Counted from the first letter of the stretch, positions 1 to 8,540 are shown. The stretch: 19,500 nt of DNA from JBBPYA01 sp038200385 (GCA_038200385.1 JBBPYA010000035.1:1-19500), one strand, 5' to 3'. Notes: generated by a model from the letters alone, not told the origin. Program-made: numbers and translations.

Positions 1-98
1 CCTCGCGGGTCAACGCAGCGACCCAGCTGCCCGGCGCGCTCGCCGACGGTCGCGTCTCCCGGGTACGGGCGCTGGCCGCGCACGTGTTCCGGCCATGA
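1..98 (+). CDS. 3' end of an unidentified forward gene (partial)
   Basis: An open frame enters from the left edge and stops at TGA 96-98. The last 31 codons read to an Arg/Ala-rich tail ending in VFRP. This frame has a clearly higher GC third-position content than the other two forward frames, as expected of coding DNA in this window, which is the main support. The fragment is too short to assign a family. It converges on the YfhO-like gene, with 44 bp between the two stop codons. I see no strong hairpin in that gap. It could be a spurious open frame. Confidence 0.5.
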   Translation, partial: SRVNAATQLPGALADGRVSRVRALAAHVFRP

Positions 99-142
99 TC
101 CACGCAACCGGCCCACAATCCCCACCACGGATGCGGATGTGG

Positions 143-2932
143 TCAGGTGTCGACCGGAACCGCCTCCGTTGCGGCCCTTGAGGCCCCGACCGGCCGGCGG
201 CGGCGCGCGACCCACCGGCGGGCCGGCAGGCACATCAGCCCCAGCAGGGCCAGCGATCCGAGACTGATCGCGGCACCCATCGTCCGCCCGGCCGGGGTGT
301 AGCGGAGCACGACGTCGTGCTGGCCGGCCTCGACGTGTACCGCGCCAAGCGCGTGGTCGGCGTCCACGATCGGACTCGCCCGACCGTCGACCTCGGCGGT
401 CCAGTCGGCCTGGATGGCATCGGCGACGACGAGGTACCCCGCCCCCTGCGCCCGGACCCGCACCCGGATGGTGTCGCCGGAGTCCTCCAGCACCTGGACA
501 TCGGCCGGCCTCGCGTCGGCGGCCTCGCCGGGCGCGCTGAGGACCACAGTGTCGGCGGGATAGCGGCCACGGGCGACCACGCCGACCCGAACGTCCGCGT
601 CCGGCACGACCAGGGTCTGGGCCGCCCACCGGATCCGCGGCAGGGCCCCGGAGCGCTGGTAGATCGTGACGCCGTCGACGACATCGACGAGCGTCAGGCC
701 GTCCTCCACCGGACGGACCTCGACCAGCTGGGGTTGCCCGCGCGCCGCGCGCAGCACCAGGTCCGGGGTCCCGGTGAAGCTCGCCGTGACGGTCCAGGGC
801 CCGGGCCGGTCACCGGCGTCCTCCGCGACCAGCGGCAGGTAGATCTCCGACGGCGCGATCGCGTTCGGGATCGGTCGGTTGCCCCGCGCGATCAGGTTCC
901 CGCGGGAATCGGTCAGCTCGACGGTGACCTGGCTGTCCGGCCGGAACGGCCCGGCCGCCGAGGCGACCCGAATCCCGATGCCGCGCAGCCCGGTCGGCAT
1001 GATCGTGGCGCGGACCGGCGCCGCGCCGGACACCGGGATCCGTCCGTCCTCGTCGCCGGTCTGCACGTGGGCGCCGGGGATCGGGAACATGTCGCCGGAG
1101 ACGTAGTAGCGCGCGCCCAACCGGTCCAGCCCGGGCTGGCTGGCCAGCTCCGGGCTGCGCGGGTCCAGGGTGGCGATGGTCGGGGCGACGAAGGCAGCGG
1201 GATCCAGCGCGGTGAGCAGCTCTCCCCAGGTGCGGCTGAAGAAACTGTGCCCCCCGACGGTGTCGATCCCGTAGTACCCGGTCGTGCTCGGGACGAGCAC
1301 GTCGGAGGCCGCGGCCACCCGGTACCCCTCGGTGTGGTCGGCGAGGAAGCGGTGGGCGGCGGTGGTCGGGTAGAACTCGCTCGGGTCGGAGGTGGGCCAG
1401 AAGTTCTGCACCGCGACGACACCCTGCCCGGCGACGAGCAGCGGGACGACGACCAGCGCGGCCAGCCTGGCCGGCTTCCACCGCGCCGCGGCCAGGATCA
1501 GCGCGCCGGCCAGCACTGCCGCCGCGCAGGCGATCAGCACGTCACGCCGGACCTGACCACCCAGCAGCGGCGTCTGCGCGCGGTCGACGAGGTAGCCGAC
1601 GACGAGCAGTCCGGCCAGCCCCGCCGGGACCAGCACCCGCTCAGCGGTCGACCGCCAGCCGGCGGTCCGGACCCCGCCCACGAAGGAGTCGAAGCCGAGC
1701 CCGGCCGCGGCGGCCGCGGTGAAACCCAGGACGGCCCGGATCCGGCCGATCGGGTTGCCGGCGAACACCGGTACCGCGTCCAGCCAGTCGACCAACGGGC
1801 CCTGCACGAAGATCAGCCACAACGCCACGGCGGAGGTGGCCAGCAGGAACGTCAACGCGCCCCGCGGACGGCGTACGGCGTTGGCCCGCAGCACCGCCAG
1901 CGCGATCAGCAGCACCGCCACCGACCCGATGTAGGTGTTGATCTCGACCGGGTTGATCTCCCGGCTGAACGGCGAGTCCGGCCCGTACTGGTTGGCGAAG
2001 AAGGCCTGCGGGAAGACCGCTGTCGTGGCGTACTTCAGCGGCGTGGTGTTGAAGAACTGGGTGGTCCGGTAGCTCAGGTCCAGGGTGCCGAGGTAGGACA
2101 CGAACGGCAGCAGCTGCACGGCGGCGACGCCGACACCGAGCACGACCGCCATCCCCCCGAGGACGGCGTCCCGCCCGCTCCGGACCAGACCGCGCACCCT
2201 GCGGTCGGCGAGCAGCCGGACCAGCAGGTAGGCACCGCCGGCGTAGATAGTCAGCCCGGCGACGGCCGGGAACCCGCCGAAGAGCAGGCCCGCGACGGCG
2301 ACCGCGATCGGTACCGCCGAGCGTGCGGTGCGGACCTGGACGAAACGTTCCAGGGCCCAGAACAGCACGGGGATGAACGCCCCGACCCGGGTCTGCGGCC
2401 AGTTCTCCCAGGCCACCATGTAGCCGCAGGTCACGAACACCAGTCCGCCGAGCAGCGCGGCGGCGCGAGCGCAGGACAGCCGGCGGAGGAACAGGAACGT
2501 CCCACCGATGCCCACCGAGATCTGCAGCAGCTCGGTGTACGCCGGGGCGAGCCAGGTCGGCAGCAGCCAGTACGCCAGGGACACCGGGCTCAGCAGCGCG
2601 AAGGACGGCAGCGACGCCAGCGGCGCACCGCCACCGCTGTAGGGCAGCCAGGAGGCGAAGTCGCCGTCGAACAGCCGACGGTGGAAGTCGGCGTAGACCC
2701 ACAGCTGGCCGTCGACGGTGTCGCGGATGAAGATGCTCGTCACCGGCTCGGTGAGCGGGTTGGCGCGGGAGTACGGCAGGTACTGCCGCAGCAGGTCCAG
2801 GCCGGCGAATACCCGCAGCCCCAACAGCGACGGGCCCAGCGTGAGTGCGACGAAGGCGAGGATTCCGACCGCGACGGCGACGGTCTCGAGGCGGATCCGG
2901 CGCCGGCTCTCGTCGGCCTGCACCTTGGACAT
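143..2932 (-). CDS. YfhO-family polytopic membrane protein (putative GT-C type glycosyltransferase)
   Basis: 929 residues from the ATG at 2932. The N-terminal helix is followed by the family's typical extracytoplasmic segment (FAGLDLLRQYLPY, about residues 40-52). About a dozen hydrophobic segments run to about residue 520, then a large soluble region, then one C-terminal helix (about 890-912) and an Arg-rich tail. YfhO proteins are large GT-C-fold membrane proteins; in Bacillus YfhO works with the GT2 CsbB to glycosylate lipoteichoic acid, so a lipid-linked sugar donor and an extracytoplasmic acceptor are likely here. A membrane GT2 lies 5.7 kb away. The frame is open upstream to 3304, but that part is Arg/Ala/Pro-rich, overlaps the divergent PKD gene and looks non-coding. 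ATG 2932 has a TACCCT box 7 nt upstream and no Shine-Dalgarno, suggesting a leaderless mRNA. ATG 2989 is a weaker alternative. The substrate cannot be told from sequence. Confidence 0.85.
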   Translation of the reverse strand: MSKVQADESRRRIRLETVAVAVGILAFVALTLGPSLLGLRVFAGLDLLRQYLPYSRANPLTEPVTSIFIRDTVDGQLWVYADFHRRLFDGDFASWLPYSGGGAPLASLPSFALLSPVSLAYWLLPTWLAPAYTELLQISVGIGGTFLFLRRLSCARAAALLGGLVFVTCGYMVAWENWPQTRVGAFIPVLFWALERFVQVRTARSAVPIAVAVAGLLFGGFPAVAGLTIYAGGAYLLVRLLADRRVRGLVRSGRDAVLGGMAVVLGVGVAAVQLLPFVSYLGTLDLSYRTTQFFNTTPLKYATTAVFPQAFFANQYGPDSPFSREINPVEINTYIGSVAVLLIALAVLRANAVRRPRGALTFLLATSAVALWLIFVQGPLVDWLDAVPVFAGNPIGRIRAVLGFTAAAAAGLGFDSFVGGVRTAGWRSTAERVLVPAGLAGLLVVGYLVDRAQTPLLGGQVRRDVLIACAAAVLAGALILAAARWKPARLAALVVVPLLVAGQGVVAVQNFWPTSDPSEFYPTTAAHRFLADHTEGYRVAAASDVLVPSTTGYYGIDTVGGHSFFSRTWGELLTALDPAAFVAPTIATLDPRSPELASQPGLDRLGARYYVSGDMFPIPGAHVQTGDEDGRIPVSGAAPVRATIMPTGLRGIGIRVASAAGPFRPDSQVTVELTDSRGNLIARGNRPIPNAIAPSEIYLPLVAEDAGDRPGPWTVTASFTGTPDLVLRAARGQPQLVEVRPVEDGLTLVDVVDGVTIYQRSGALPRIRWAAQTLVVPDADVRVGVVARGRYPADTVVLSAPGEAADARPADVQVLEDSGDTIRVRVRAQGAGYLVVADAIQADWTAEVDGRASPIVDADHALGAVHVEAGQHDVVLRYTPAGRTMGAAISLGSLALLGLMCLPARRWVARRRRPVGASRAATEAVPVDT

Positions 2933-2938
2933 CGAACG

Positions 2939-2945
2939 TAGGGTA
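2939..2945. promoter_or_regulatory. Candidate shared, symmetric -10 element for divergent genes
   Basis: The bases TAGGGTA read as TAGGGT on the plus strand (2939-2944) and TACCCT on the minus strand (2945-2940), so both directions have a TANNNT box. The minus box lies 7 nt before ATG 2932, right for a leaderless start. The plus box would start transcription near 2951, giving a leader of about 28 nt that contains GGGAG (2967-2971) before GTG 2979. No convincing -35 was found in either direction. Confidence 0.45.
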
Positions 2946-2978
2946 GCCGCCAGACCTCCGGGTGGCGGGAGCCTCGAC

Positions 2979-4385
2979 GTGTCCGACATCGTGCGCCGGG
3001 CGGCGGCCGCGGCCGCGGTCCTGCTCGCCGTCCTATGGGTGTCGGTGGGCGACGGCGGCGCGCCGGGCGCGCCGGGCCGGGACGCCGTCGCCGCGCTGCG
3101 CGGGATCTTGCTCGATTCCGCGGATCGGGTCGCGACACCGCGTGCGAGTGGCGTGCCCTTCACGGTGCCGGCGACCGCGCCGGCGTACGCCATCGCGGCC
3201 CCGCGGACGGAGGACCTGCGCGCCCTCGCCGAGCGGCACGCCGCAGGCGTGCTGACCGCCGGCCTGCCGGCGCGGTTCTCCGACGACCTGCTCGGGTTCG
3301 ACACCGGGGACGGCTGGTTCTCCTACCGCAGGGACGCGTTGGGGGCGCCGGCCTGGGTGGCGCAGGAGAGCTGGACCTGGACCCAGGCTGCGTACCGGGC
3401 CGACGCCGTGGCCCACCCACAGCGGTGGCAGGAGGTCCCCTGCCCCCCTGGTCAGCCGGCCCGCACCGACGGGATCGTCCGCTTCTTCGGGCGGCTGGGG
3501 CTGCCCGTCGAGGTCAACCCGCGGGTGGCGAACTGCGTCGGTGCGGCTATGTCGGTGCGGGTGTACTTCTCCGTCGGGGGCCTACCGCTGGTCGGGCTGA
3601 GCAGCGGGGCGCTGGTCGACCGCTTCGGGGAAGTCCTGTCGGCCGACGGCCCGCTCTGGCGGCTGGTCCCGCTGGGCGAGGTCGCGCTGGCCCCGGCCGG
3701 GGAGATCGGCAACCGGTTGCGGGACGGCCCGGGTCGGCTGGCCGGGGACTGCTTCGACGCCTGCGTGGTGGACACCGGCGGCGCCCGGCTCGGCCTGGCG
3801 TATGCGACGACCGGCGGCCTCGGCGAGGGGCACGACCACATTCCGGGCGGTGTGGTCGACGCCGCGCCAAGCCAGTTTCTGCTGCCGGCCCTGCGCATCC
3901 CGCTGACCGACCCCGGCGCCTACGCGACCCACGAGGGGGTGCTGGCGATCTCCTCGGCCCTCCTGGTCGACGACCCGGCCGAGGCCGACGCGGCCCGAGC
4001 GGCCGACCGGACCGCCGCGGTCGAGACCGGCGCGGCCGCCCGGTGTCTCCGCGCGGAGCAGGTCTCGCTGTGCGCCTCGCAACGAACGGCCAGGGCGGGG
4101 GCGCCGGTGCTGCTCACGGCGTACGGCGAACGCTACGAGCCGGTCGGCGCCCGGGGCTGCGACCCGGTGTTCAGCGTCGATCCCGGGGACGGCAGTGAGC
4201 CCAGGTCCTTCCGTTCGCGGTCGGGCACGCTGATCACCGCCCGGCTGACCCACGCCTACGCCGAACCCGGGACCTACACCGTGCAGGTGCGAAGCGCCTC
4301 CCGCTGCGCCATGCCCTCCCTCGGTGGCGGCACCGAGCCGGAGTACGACGTGGTGGCCCGTCTGCCGATCACGGTGTCGTCGTAG
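2979..4385 (+). CDS. Secreted PKD-domain protein of unknown function
   Basis: 468 residues from GTG 2979, chosen because GGGAG lies 7 nt upstream and because translation then opens with a basic n-region and an Ala/Leu/Val core (about residues 6-22), a signal peptide or signal anchor. GTG 2991 in the same frame is an alternative. The C-terminal part, about residues 385-455, has PKD hallmarks: VDPGDGS, then THAYAEPGTYTVQV, as in polycystic-kidney-disease beta-sandwich domains of surface proteins. The central 300 residues match no family I recognise. They hold several cysteines (for example DCFDACVVD and RCLRAEQVSLC) that could form disulphides outside the cell. No catalytic motif was seen. It is divergent from the YfhO-like gene (46 bp apart) and convergent with the UPF0104 gene, the coding ends overlapping by 17 bp. 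A role at the cell surface is inferred only from export and the PKD fold. Confidence 0.8.
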   Translation: MSDIVRRAAAAAAVLLAVLWVSVGDGGAPGAPGRDAVAALRGILLDSADRVATPRASGVPFTVPATAPAYAIAAPRTEDLRALAERHAAGVLTAGLPARFSDDLLGFDTGDGWFSYRRDALGAPAWVAQESWTWTQAAYRADAVAHPQRWQEVPCPPGQPARTDGIVRFFGRLGLPVEVNPRVANCVGAAMSVRVYFSVGGLPLVGLSSGALVDRFGEVLSADGPLWRLVPLGEVALAPAGEIGNRLRDGPGRLAGDCFDACVVDTGGARLGLAYATTGGLGEGHDHIPGGVVDAAPSQFLLPALRIPLTDPGAYATHEGVLAISSALLVDDPAEADAARAADRTAAVETGAAARCLRAEQVSLCASQRTARAGAPVLLTAYGERYEPVGARGCDPVFSVDPGDGSEPRSFRSRSGTLITARLTHAYAEPGTYTVQVRSASRCAMPSLGGGTEPEYDVVARLPITVSS

Positions 4386-5322
4386 GCGGGGCCGGCGACG
4401 GCGCGCGGGGGTGCCGGCGGGCCGCCAGGACGCCACCGGCGGCCAGCGTCAGGTCGGCCGCCGTCAGCAGGACCCGCGAGGCCAGCGCGACGAGCAGTGC
4501 GGCCCCGGGATCGAGCACCGCCGCCAGCCCCAGCACGAGCACGCCCTCGCGGACACCGGCCCCGGCCGGGGCGATGATGAAGAGGAACCCGGCCACCCAG
4601 GCCAGCGCGAACACCCCCACCGACAGCAGGAACGACGCGTCGCCGCACCCGCAGGTGGAAGCCACCAGCAGGTGCAGGTGCAGCCCGAAGAACACCCAGG
4701 CCACCAGCATCCAGAAGCCGGCCCGGCCCATGCCCCGCGCGGTGGTCCGTGGTAGGGCCAGGTCGCGGCGGATCAGCTGGCCGCCGACTCGGGCGACCCA
4801 CTGCTGGACGGCGGGCACCAGCAGCGCCAGCAGCGGAACGGCCGCGAGCGCCACCCAGCGGTACTCCGCGAGCAGGCCGCCACCGGCCAGCGGCAGCACG
4901 GCGACGGCGACGCCGGTGCCGGTGACAGCGGCGAGCACCAGCATCAGCGTGGCGGCGGCCGCGGAGGAGGACCGGCGTACGCCGTAGTCCCGGCCGAGTT
5001 CCATCTGAGCCAGCACCGGCCACACCGAGCCGGGAAGGTACTTGCCGAGCTGGCCGAGGAAGAACACCCGGCCGGCGGCCGGCAGCGGGAGCGGGCTGCC
5101 GAAGTCGGCGACCAGCGTGCGCCAGGCCAGCATGGTGGCCAGACTCGCCGCGACGCCGGCCAGCAGCGACCCCAGCGCCGCCGCGACGGACAGCCGGGAC
5201 AGCGCCTGCGCCACCTCGTCCCGCCGCAGCCACACGAACACGGCGGCCGCTGCTACCCCGACGGCGACGAAGAGGATCGTGAGGACCTGCCGGATGCGCT
5301 GCGCTCGCCCCGACATGGTCAC
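4369..5322 (-). CDS. Lysylphosphatidylglycerol synthase TM-region / UPF0104 family membrane protein
   Basis: 317 residues from GTG 5322 (ATG 5316 is two codons in). About eight hydrophobic helices cover the length. Two diagnostic stretches are seen: GKYLPGSVWPVLAQMELGRD (about residues 90-109) and the loop APAGAGVREGVLVLGL (about 250-265). These match the integral-membrane domain shared by MprF N-termini, AglD-like proteins and stand-alone UPF0104 proteins; the aminoacyl-transferase domain of MprF is absent. Family members are thought to flip or bind lipids or polyprenyl-linked intermediates, so a lipid-translocation role beside glycosyltransferases is plausible but inferred. A TACCCT box lies 6 nt before GTG 5322 with no Shine-Dalgarno, suggesting a leaderless transcript. 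The remaining upstream frame to 5487 overlaps the divergent GT4 gene and is rejected as coding. Confidence 0.82.
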   Translation of the reverse strand: MTMSGRAQRIRQVLTILFVAVGVAAAAVFVWLRRDEVAQALSRLSVAAALGSLLAGVAASLATMLAWRTLVADFGSPLPLPAAGRVFFLGQLGKYLPGSVWPVLAQMELGRDYGVRRSSSAAAATLMLVLAAVTGTGVAVAVLPLAGGGLLAEYRWVALAAVPLLALLVPAVQQWVARVGGQLIRRDLALPRTTARGMGRAGFWMLVAWVFFGLHLHLLVASTCGCGDASFLLSVGVFALAWVAGFLFIIAPAGAGVREGVLVLGLAAVLDPGAALLVALASRVLLTAADLTLAAGGVLAARRHPRAPSPAPPTTTP

Positions 5323-5328
5323 GACCGC

Positions 5329-5334
5329 AGGGTA
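5329..5334 (-). promoter_or_regulatory. -10 box (TACCCT) for leaderless UPF0104 gene
   Basis: TACCCT on the minus strand ends 6 nt before the GTG at 5322. That is the spacing expected if transcription starts at the first base of the start codon. There is no purine-rich ribosome site between. No clear -35 hexamer was seen. Confidence 0.5.
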
Positions 5335-5348
5335 GTCACGCCCGGCCG

Positions 5349-5354
5349 TAGACT
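5349..5354 (+). promoter_or_regulatory. -10 box (TAGACT) for GT4-methyltransferase unit
   Basis: TAGACT, a good actinobacterial TANNNT box, ends 8 nt before GTG 5363. There is no Shine-Dalgarno sequence in between, so the mRNA is predicted to be leaderless or nearly so. It lies only about 15 bp from the opposing TACCCT box, so the two genes have a compact divergent promoter region of 40 bp between start codons. Confidence 0.5.
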
Positions 5355-5362
5355 CCGGCACC

Positions 5363-6463
5363 GTGCGCGTGCTGGCCTGGGGGACCTTCGACACCAGGGC
5401 ACACCCGCGGGCCGCGATCCTCATTGAGGGACTGCTCGCCCACGGCCACGAGGTGGTCGAAGTACGCCGCCCGCTGGGGCTGTCCACCGCGGACCGGGTG
5501 CGGATCCTGCAACAGCCATGGCGGCTGCCCGTGCTGCTCCTGCGCGTGCTGCGCTGCTGGGCGTGGCTGGTCCGGCACGGCCGCCGGGCGGTGCGCGCCG
5601 CCGCCCCGGACGCCGTCCTGGTCGGCTATCTGGGTCACTTCGACGTCCTGCTGGCTCGGCTGGTCTTTCCTGGCGTCCCCGTCGTGCACGACATGCTGAT
5701 CTTCGCCGCGGACACCGCGCGGGACCGCGGCGCCGGAGGCGTCAAACAGGCCCTGCTGTCCTGGCTGGACCGGCTCGCAGTCGTGGCGAGCGACATCGTG
5801 GTCCTGGACACCGAGGAGCACGCCGCGATGCTGCGCCCCGGCGACCGCGGCAAGGCCTGCGTGGTGCCGGTCGGCGCGCCGGATGAATGGTTCGCGGCCC
5901 GGGAGCGGGCTCCGGCAACGGCGCGGGCGGCTCTGGACGTCGTCTTCTTCGGCCTGTTCACCCCGCTGCAGGGCGCGGTGACGATCGGGCAGACCGCCGG
6001 ACTGCTGGCCGACGAGCCGGACATCCGGCTGACGATGATCGGCTCCGGCCAGGACCTCGCCGCCACCCGGGCCGCGGCGGCGGCCAACCCGTCGGTGCGC
6101 TGGCTGGCGTGGGTCGAGGCGGAGGAGCTGCCGTCGGTGGTGGCCGCTGCCCACGTCTGCCTGGGCATCTTCGCCGCCGACGGCAAGGGTGCCCGGGTCG
6201 TGCCGAACAAGGTGTTCCAGGGCGCCGCCGCGGGTTGTGCCGTGGTCACCTCCGACACCCCACCGCAGCGCCGGCTGCTCGCCGACGCGGCCGTTCTGGT
6301 GCCTCCCGCCGACCCTGGGGCGCTGGCCACCGCGCTGCGGGCGCTGCACGCGGACCCGGCTCGGCTGACCGGATACCGCGCGGCCGCTGCTAGCGTGGCG
6401 GACCGGCGGTTCCGTCCGTCCGCCGTCGTCGAGCCCCTGCTCGCGCGGCTGGCCAGCATCTGA
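5363..6463 (+). CDS. Glycosyltransferase family 4-like protein
   Basis: 366 residues from GTG 5363. The architecture is a GT-B fold. The N-terminal Rossmann half opens with MRVLAWGTFDTRAHPRA and a loop for acceptor binding; the C-terminal half starts at about residue 193 (VVFFGLFTPLQGAVTIGQ). It carries the donor-site signature region PNKVFQGAAAGCAVVTSDTP (about 281-300), corresponding to the E/K-x-fE-x-A-x-G motif of retaining GT4 enzymes, though the canonical first Glu is not obvious. The likely role is cytoplasmic transfer of a sugar from a nucleotide donor to a glycan or lipid acceptor; donor and acceptor are unknown. The methyltransferase gene follows after 17 bp, so the two are probably co-transcribed. 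The start is set by the leaderless -10 box and by the beta-strand that begins right at the start codon. Confidence 0.85.
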   Translation: MRVLAWGTFDTRAHPRAAILIEGLLAHGHEVVEVRRPLGLSTADRVRILQQPWRLPVLLLRVLRCWAWLVRHGRRAVRAAAPDAVLVGYLGHFDVLLARLVFPGVPVVHDMLIFAADTARDRGAGGVKQALLSWLDRLAVVASDIVVLDTEEHAAMLRPGDRGKACVVPVGAPDEWFAARERAPATARAALDVVFFGLFTPLQGAVTIGQTAGLLADEPDIRLTMIGSGQDLAATRAAAAANPSVRWLAWVEAEELPSVVAAAHVCLGIFAADGKGARVVPNKVFQGAAAGCAVVTSDTPPQRRLLADAAVLVPPADPGALATALRALHADPARLTGYRAAAASVADRRFRPSAVVEPLLARLASI

Positions 6464-6480
6464 CTGGAGGCGTCGCCGTA

Positions 6481-7254
6481 GTGCCTGCTCCCCCGCTCGC
6501 GCTCAACGCGTGGCTGCGCTACGACGTCGTGTCCCGGCTGGTCCCACCCTCCGCCCGCTCCGTGCTGGAACTGGGATGTGGAGCCGGTGCGTTCGCGACC
6601 CGGCTGGCCGCCGACCGCGAGTATCTCGGTGTCGAGCCGGACGGGACGTCGTACGCCGTAGCCCGCGACCGGCTGGCCGCACTCGGCCGCGGTGCGGTCC
6701 GACACGGTCTCAGCGACGACGTGGTGGAGCCGGATCGGCGCTTCGACCTGGTCTGCGCGTTCGAGGTGCTCGAGCACCTGGAGGACGACGCGGCCGCGGT
6801 TCGGGACTGGCTGCGTTACGTCAATCCCGGCGGCCATCTGCTGATCAGCACCCCCTCGTTCCAGGACCGATTCGGGCCGTGGGACGTCCACGCCGGGCAC
6901 TTCCGGCGCTACTCCCCCGAGCAGATGAGCACCCTGCTGCAGGACTGCGGGCTGGTCGACGTCCAGGTGGTGGTCTACGGGTTCCCCCTCGGCTATGCGC
7001 TGGAGGTTGCCCGCAACGGCTATCTGCGGCTGCGCCCGGACTCGGCGGCCGGCGCCGCGCACTACTCGGACACGCTGACCGCGGAGCCCGAGGTGATGGC
7101 CGAGCGCACCGCGGTCAGCGGCCGGCTGCTGCAACCCAAGGAGTGGATGGGCGGCCTGACCCGAGGGGGAACCGCGCCGTTCCGGGTCCTCCAGCGCCGC
7201 TTCCCGACGCGCGGCACCGGTCTCGTCGCGCGGGCGCAGCTCCCTGCGGGTTAG
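6481..7254 (+). CDS. Class I SAM-dependent methyltransferase
   Basis: 257 residues from GTG 6481. GGAGG (6466-6470) lies 10 nt upstream, overlapping the intercistronic gap after the GT4 stop. Motif I of the SAM-binding Rossmann fold is plain: VLELGCGAGAFATRL (about residues 28-42), followed by the acidic strand end GVEPD (about 52-56) and the post-I segment FDLVCAFEVLEHLEDD (about 89-104). This is a Methyltransf_11/23-type domain. The FRRYSPEQM segment after the core is common in methyltransferases found in polysaccharide clusters. Co-transcription with a GT4 suggests O-methylation of a sugar or of the glycan end, which is inference. Its stop TAG (7252-7254) overlaps the TAA of the convergent M23 gene by 3 bases. 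Confidence 0.87.
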   Translation: MPAPPLALNAWLRYDVVSRLVPPSARSVLELGCGAGAFATRLAADREYLGVEPDGTSYAVARDRLAALGRGAVRHGLSDDVVEPDRRFDLVCAFEVLEHLEDDAAAVRDWLRYVNPGGHLLISTPSFQDRFGPWDVHAGHFRRYSPEQMSTLLQDCGLVDVQVVVYGFPLGYALEVARNGYLRLRPDSAAGAAHYSDTLTAEPEVMAERTAVSGRLLQPKEWMGGLTRGGTAPFRVLQRRFPTRGTGLVARAQLPAG

Positions 7255-8540
7255 GGCGAGCGCCAGTCCCCGGCCACGGCACGGTCGCCTGAGACGCCGT
7301 ACTTCACCGTCTCATCCGCCGTGCCGTTGTTGTCGTAGTCGAGGTACCAGGTCCCGTTGGACGGCCGGAACACGCCGATGGTGTCCACGCCGTCGCCGTT
7401 CCAGTCGCCGACGACCGGCTGGTCGGTGGCCCGACCGTAGTTGATCACCAGGTCGCTCGTGCCGTCGTTGGCGTAGTCGAGATACCAGGTGTGGGAGCGG
7501 GGCCGGAAGACCCCGATGGTGTCCCGTCCGTCGTTGTTCCAGTCCCCGGTCACGGGCAGGTCGGTCGAGCGTCCGTACGTCATCGAGATGTCGGTCAGCC
7601 CGTCGCGGCCGGTGTCGAGGAGGAACCTCGCGCTCGAGGGCCGGAACACGCCGATGTCCGCGCGGCCATCGCCGTTCCAGTCGCCGGCCACCGGCCGGTC
7701 CCCGCGGGCGCCGTAGCGCACGATCTCGTCGGCGGCTCCGCCGGTGTCGTCGTGGTCCAGGTAGAAGGTCCGGGTCGAGCCGCGGAACAGGCCGAGGCCG
7801 GCTCGGCCGTCCCCGTTCCAGTCGCCGGCGATCGGCACGTCGGAGGACAACCCGTAGACCGGCTGCGAGTCGTCGGCCCCGTCCCGGTCGGCATCCAGGA
7901 ACCACTGCGAGTTCGCGCCGGTGGGACGGACGGCGCCGATCCCGTCGCTGCAGTTGTGGCTGCGGTACAGCGGACCGTTGTACACGTAGCTCATGTCGAT
8001 GGGGCGGCCGTTGAACGTCACGTGCTGGTCGACCCCGTTGAACTCCTGCTCGTAGTGCAGGTGGACCGAGCCGTCGGCGCCGGTGTCCCCGACGGTGCCG
8101 ATCTGCACCCCGCGGCCCACCGGGCCGTTCGAGACGGTGATCGTCTGCAGGTGGAGGTAGCGGGTGCTCCAGCCGTTGCCGTGGTCGATCACCACATAGT
8201 TTCCCGAGCCCTGGACGCCGAGAGGTCCCGGGCGACCGCCGTCCAGGAGCGGGCCCATCGAGTCACCGCGGGCCAGCGGGTGAACCGTCACCGTGCCGCG
8301 GTAGCTGGCCACGACCGGCTGCCCGAGGTCCGCGCTGCCCACGCCCTGATTCCAGTCCGTGGCGTGGTCGTCGTCGCCGTGCCCGGCGTAGGTCGCGACG
8401 TTCCACTGCTGGCCGCACCGGAACGGCATCTCGAACAGCGGCGGGGCCGCAGGCACGTTGTGCGCCCAGGACGGCGCCGCTGGCACGACCAGCAGACACA
8501 CCGACACGGCCGTCAGGAGCAGTCTCGTCGGTCGCGTCAT
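7251..8540 (-). CDS. Secreted M23-type peptidase with C-terminal GDWNGDG repeats
   Basis: 429 residues from ATG 8540. A signal peptide occupies residues 1-26 (hydrophobic core LLLTAVSVCLLVV, cleavage after PSWA). The LytM/M23 endopeptidase domain spans about 45-185, with DHATDWN at 58-64, TRYLHL at 126-131 and HLHYE at 160-164. D62, H130, H160 and H162 are the likely zinc or catalytic residues; the first zinc ligand is H59 or H54, because the usual HxxxD spacing is not kept at H59-D62. Residues 211-429 hold about five repeats of 46-47 residues with the core GDWNGDG..xxGVFR..WYLD, an FG-GAP-like beta-propeller module. The enzyme probably cuts peptidoglycan cross-bridges outside the membrane, with the repeats giving wall or glycan contact. 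GGGGA lies just before the ATG as a modest ribosome site. Confidence 0.87.
   Translation of the reverse strand: MTRPTRLLLTAVSVCLLVVPAAPSWAHNVPAAPPLFEMPFRCGQQWNVATYAGHGDDDHATDWNQGVGSADLGQPVVASYRGTVTVHPLARGDSMGPLLDGGRPGPLGVQGSGNYVVIDHGNGWSTRYLHLQTITVSNGPVGRGVQIGTVGDTGADGSVHLHYEQEFNGVDQHVTFNGRPIDMSYVYNGPLYRSHNCSDGIGAVRPTGANSQWFLDADRDGADDSQPVYGLSSDVPIAGDWNGDGRAGLGLFRGSTRTFYLDHDDTGGAADEIVRYGARGDRPVAGDWNGDGRADIGVFRPSSARFLLDTGRDGLTDISMTYGRSTDLPVTGDWNNDGRDTIGVFRPRSHTWYLDYANDGTSDLVINYGRATDQPVVGDWNGDGVDTIGVFRPSNGTWYLDYDNNGTADETVKYGVSGDRAVAGDWRSP
7254..7910 (-). repeat. GDWNGDG repeat array in the M23 protein
   Basis: The repeats are visible in DNA as recurring copies of the gttccagtc core near 7397, 7535, 7671 and 7812, that is every 136-141 bp. 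The protein cores are GDWNGDGRAGLGLFR, GDWNGDGRADIGVFR, GDWNNDGRDTIGVFR and GDWNGDGVDTIGVFR, ending in a truncated GDWRSP at the C-terminus. The Asp/Asn-rich loops resemble FG-GAP calcium-binding loops. Confidence 0.85.

Noticed and set aside
317..2941. 874-codon forward open frame opposite the YfhO-like gene
   Set aside because: Its product is an Arg/Gln/Gly/Asp-rich low-complexity chain without domains, and the minus strand encodes a coherent membrane protein over the same bases. It is an antisense shadow caused by GC-rich DNA.
7254..7910. Regular repeats with a period of about 140 bp as a CRISPR or non-coding repeat array
   Set aside because: The period matches the 46-47 residue protein repeat, identity between units is partial, and there are no short identical repeats with unique spacers.
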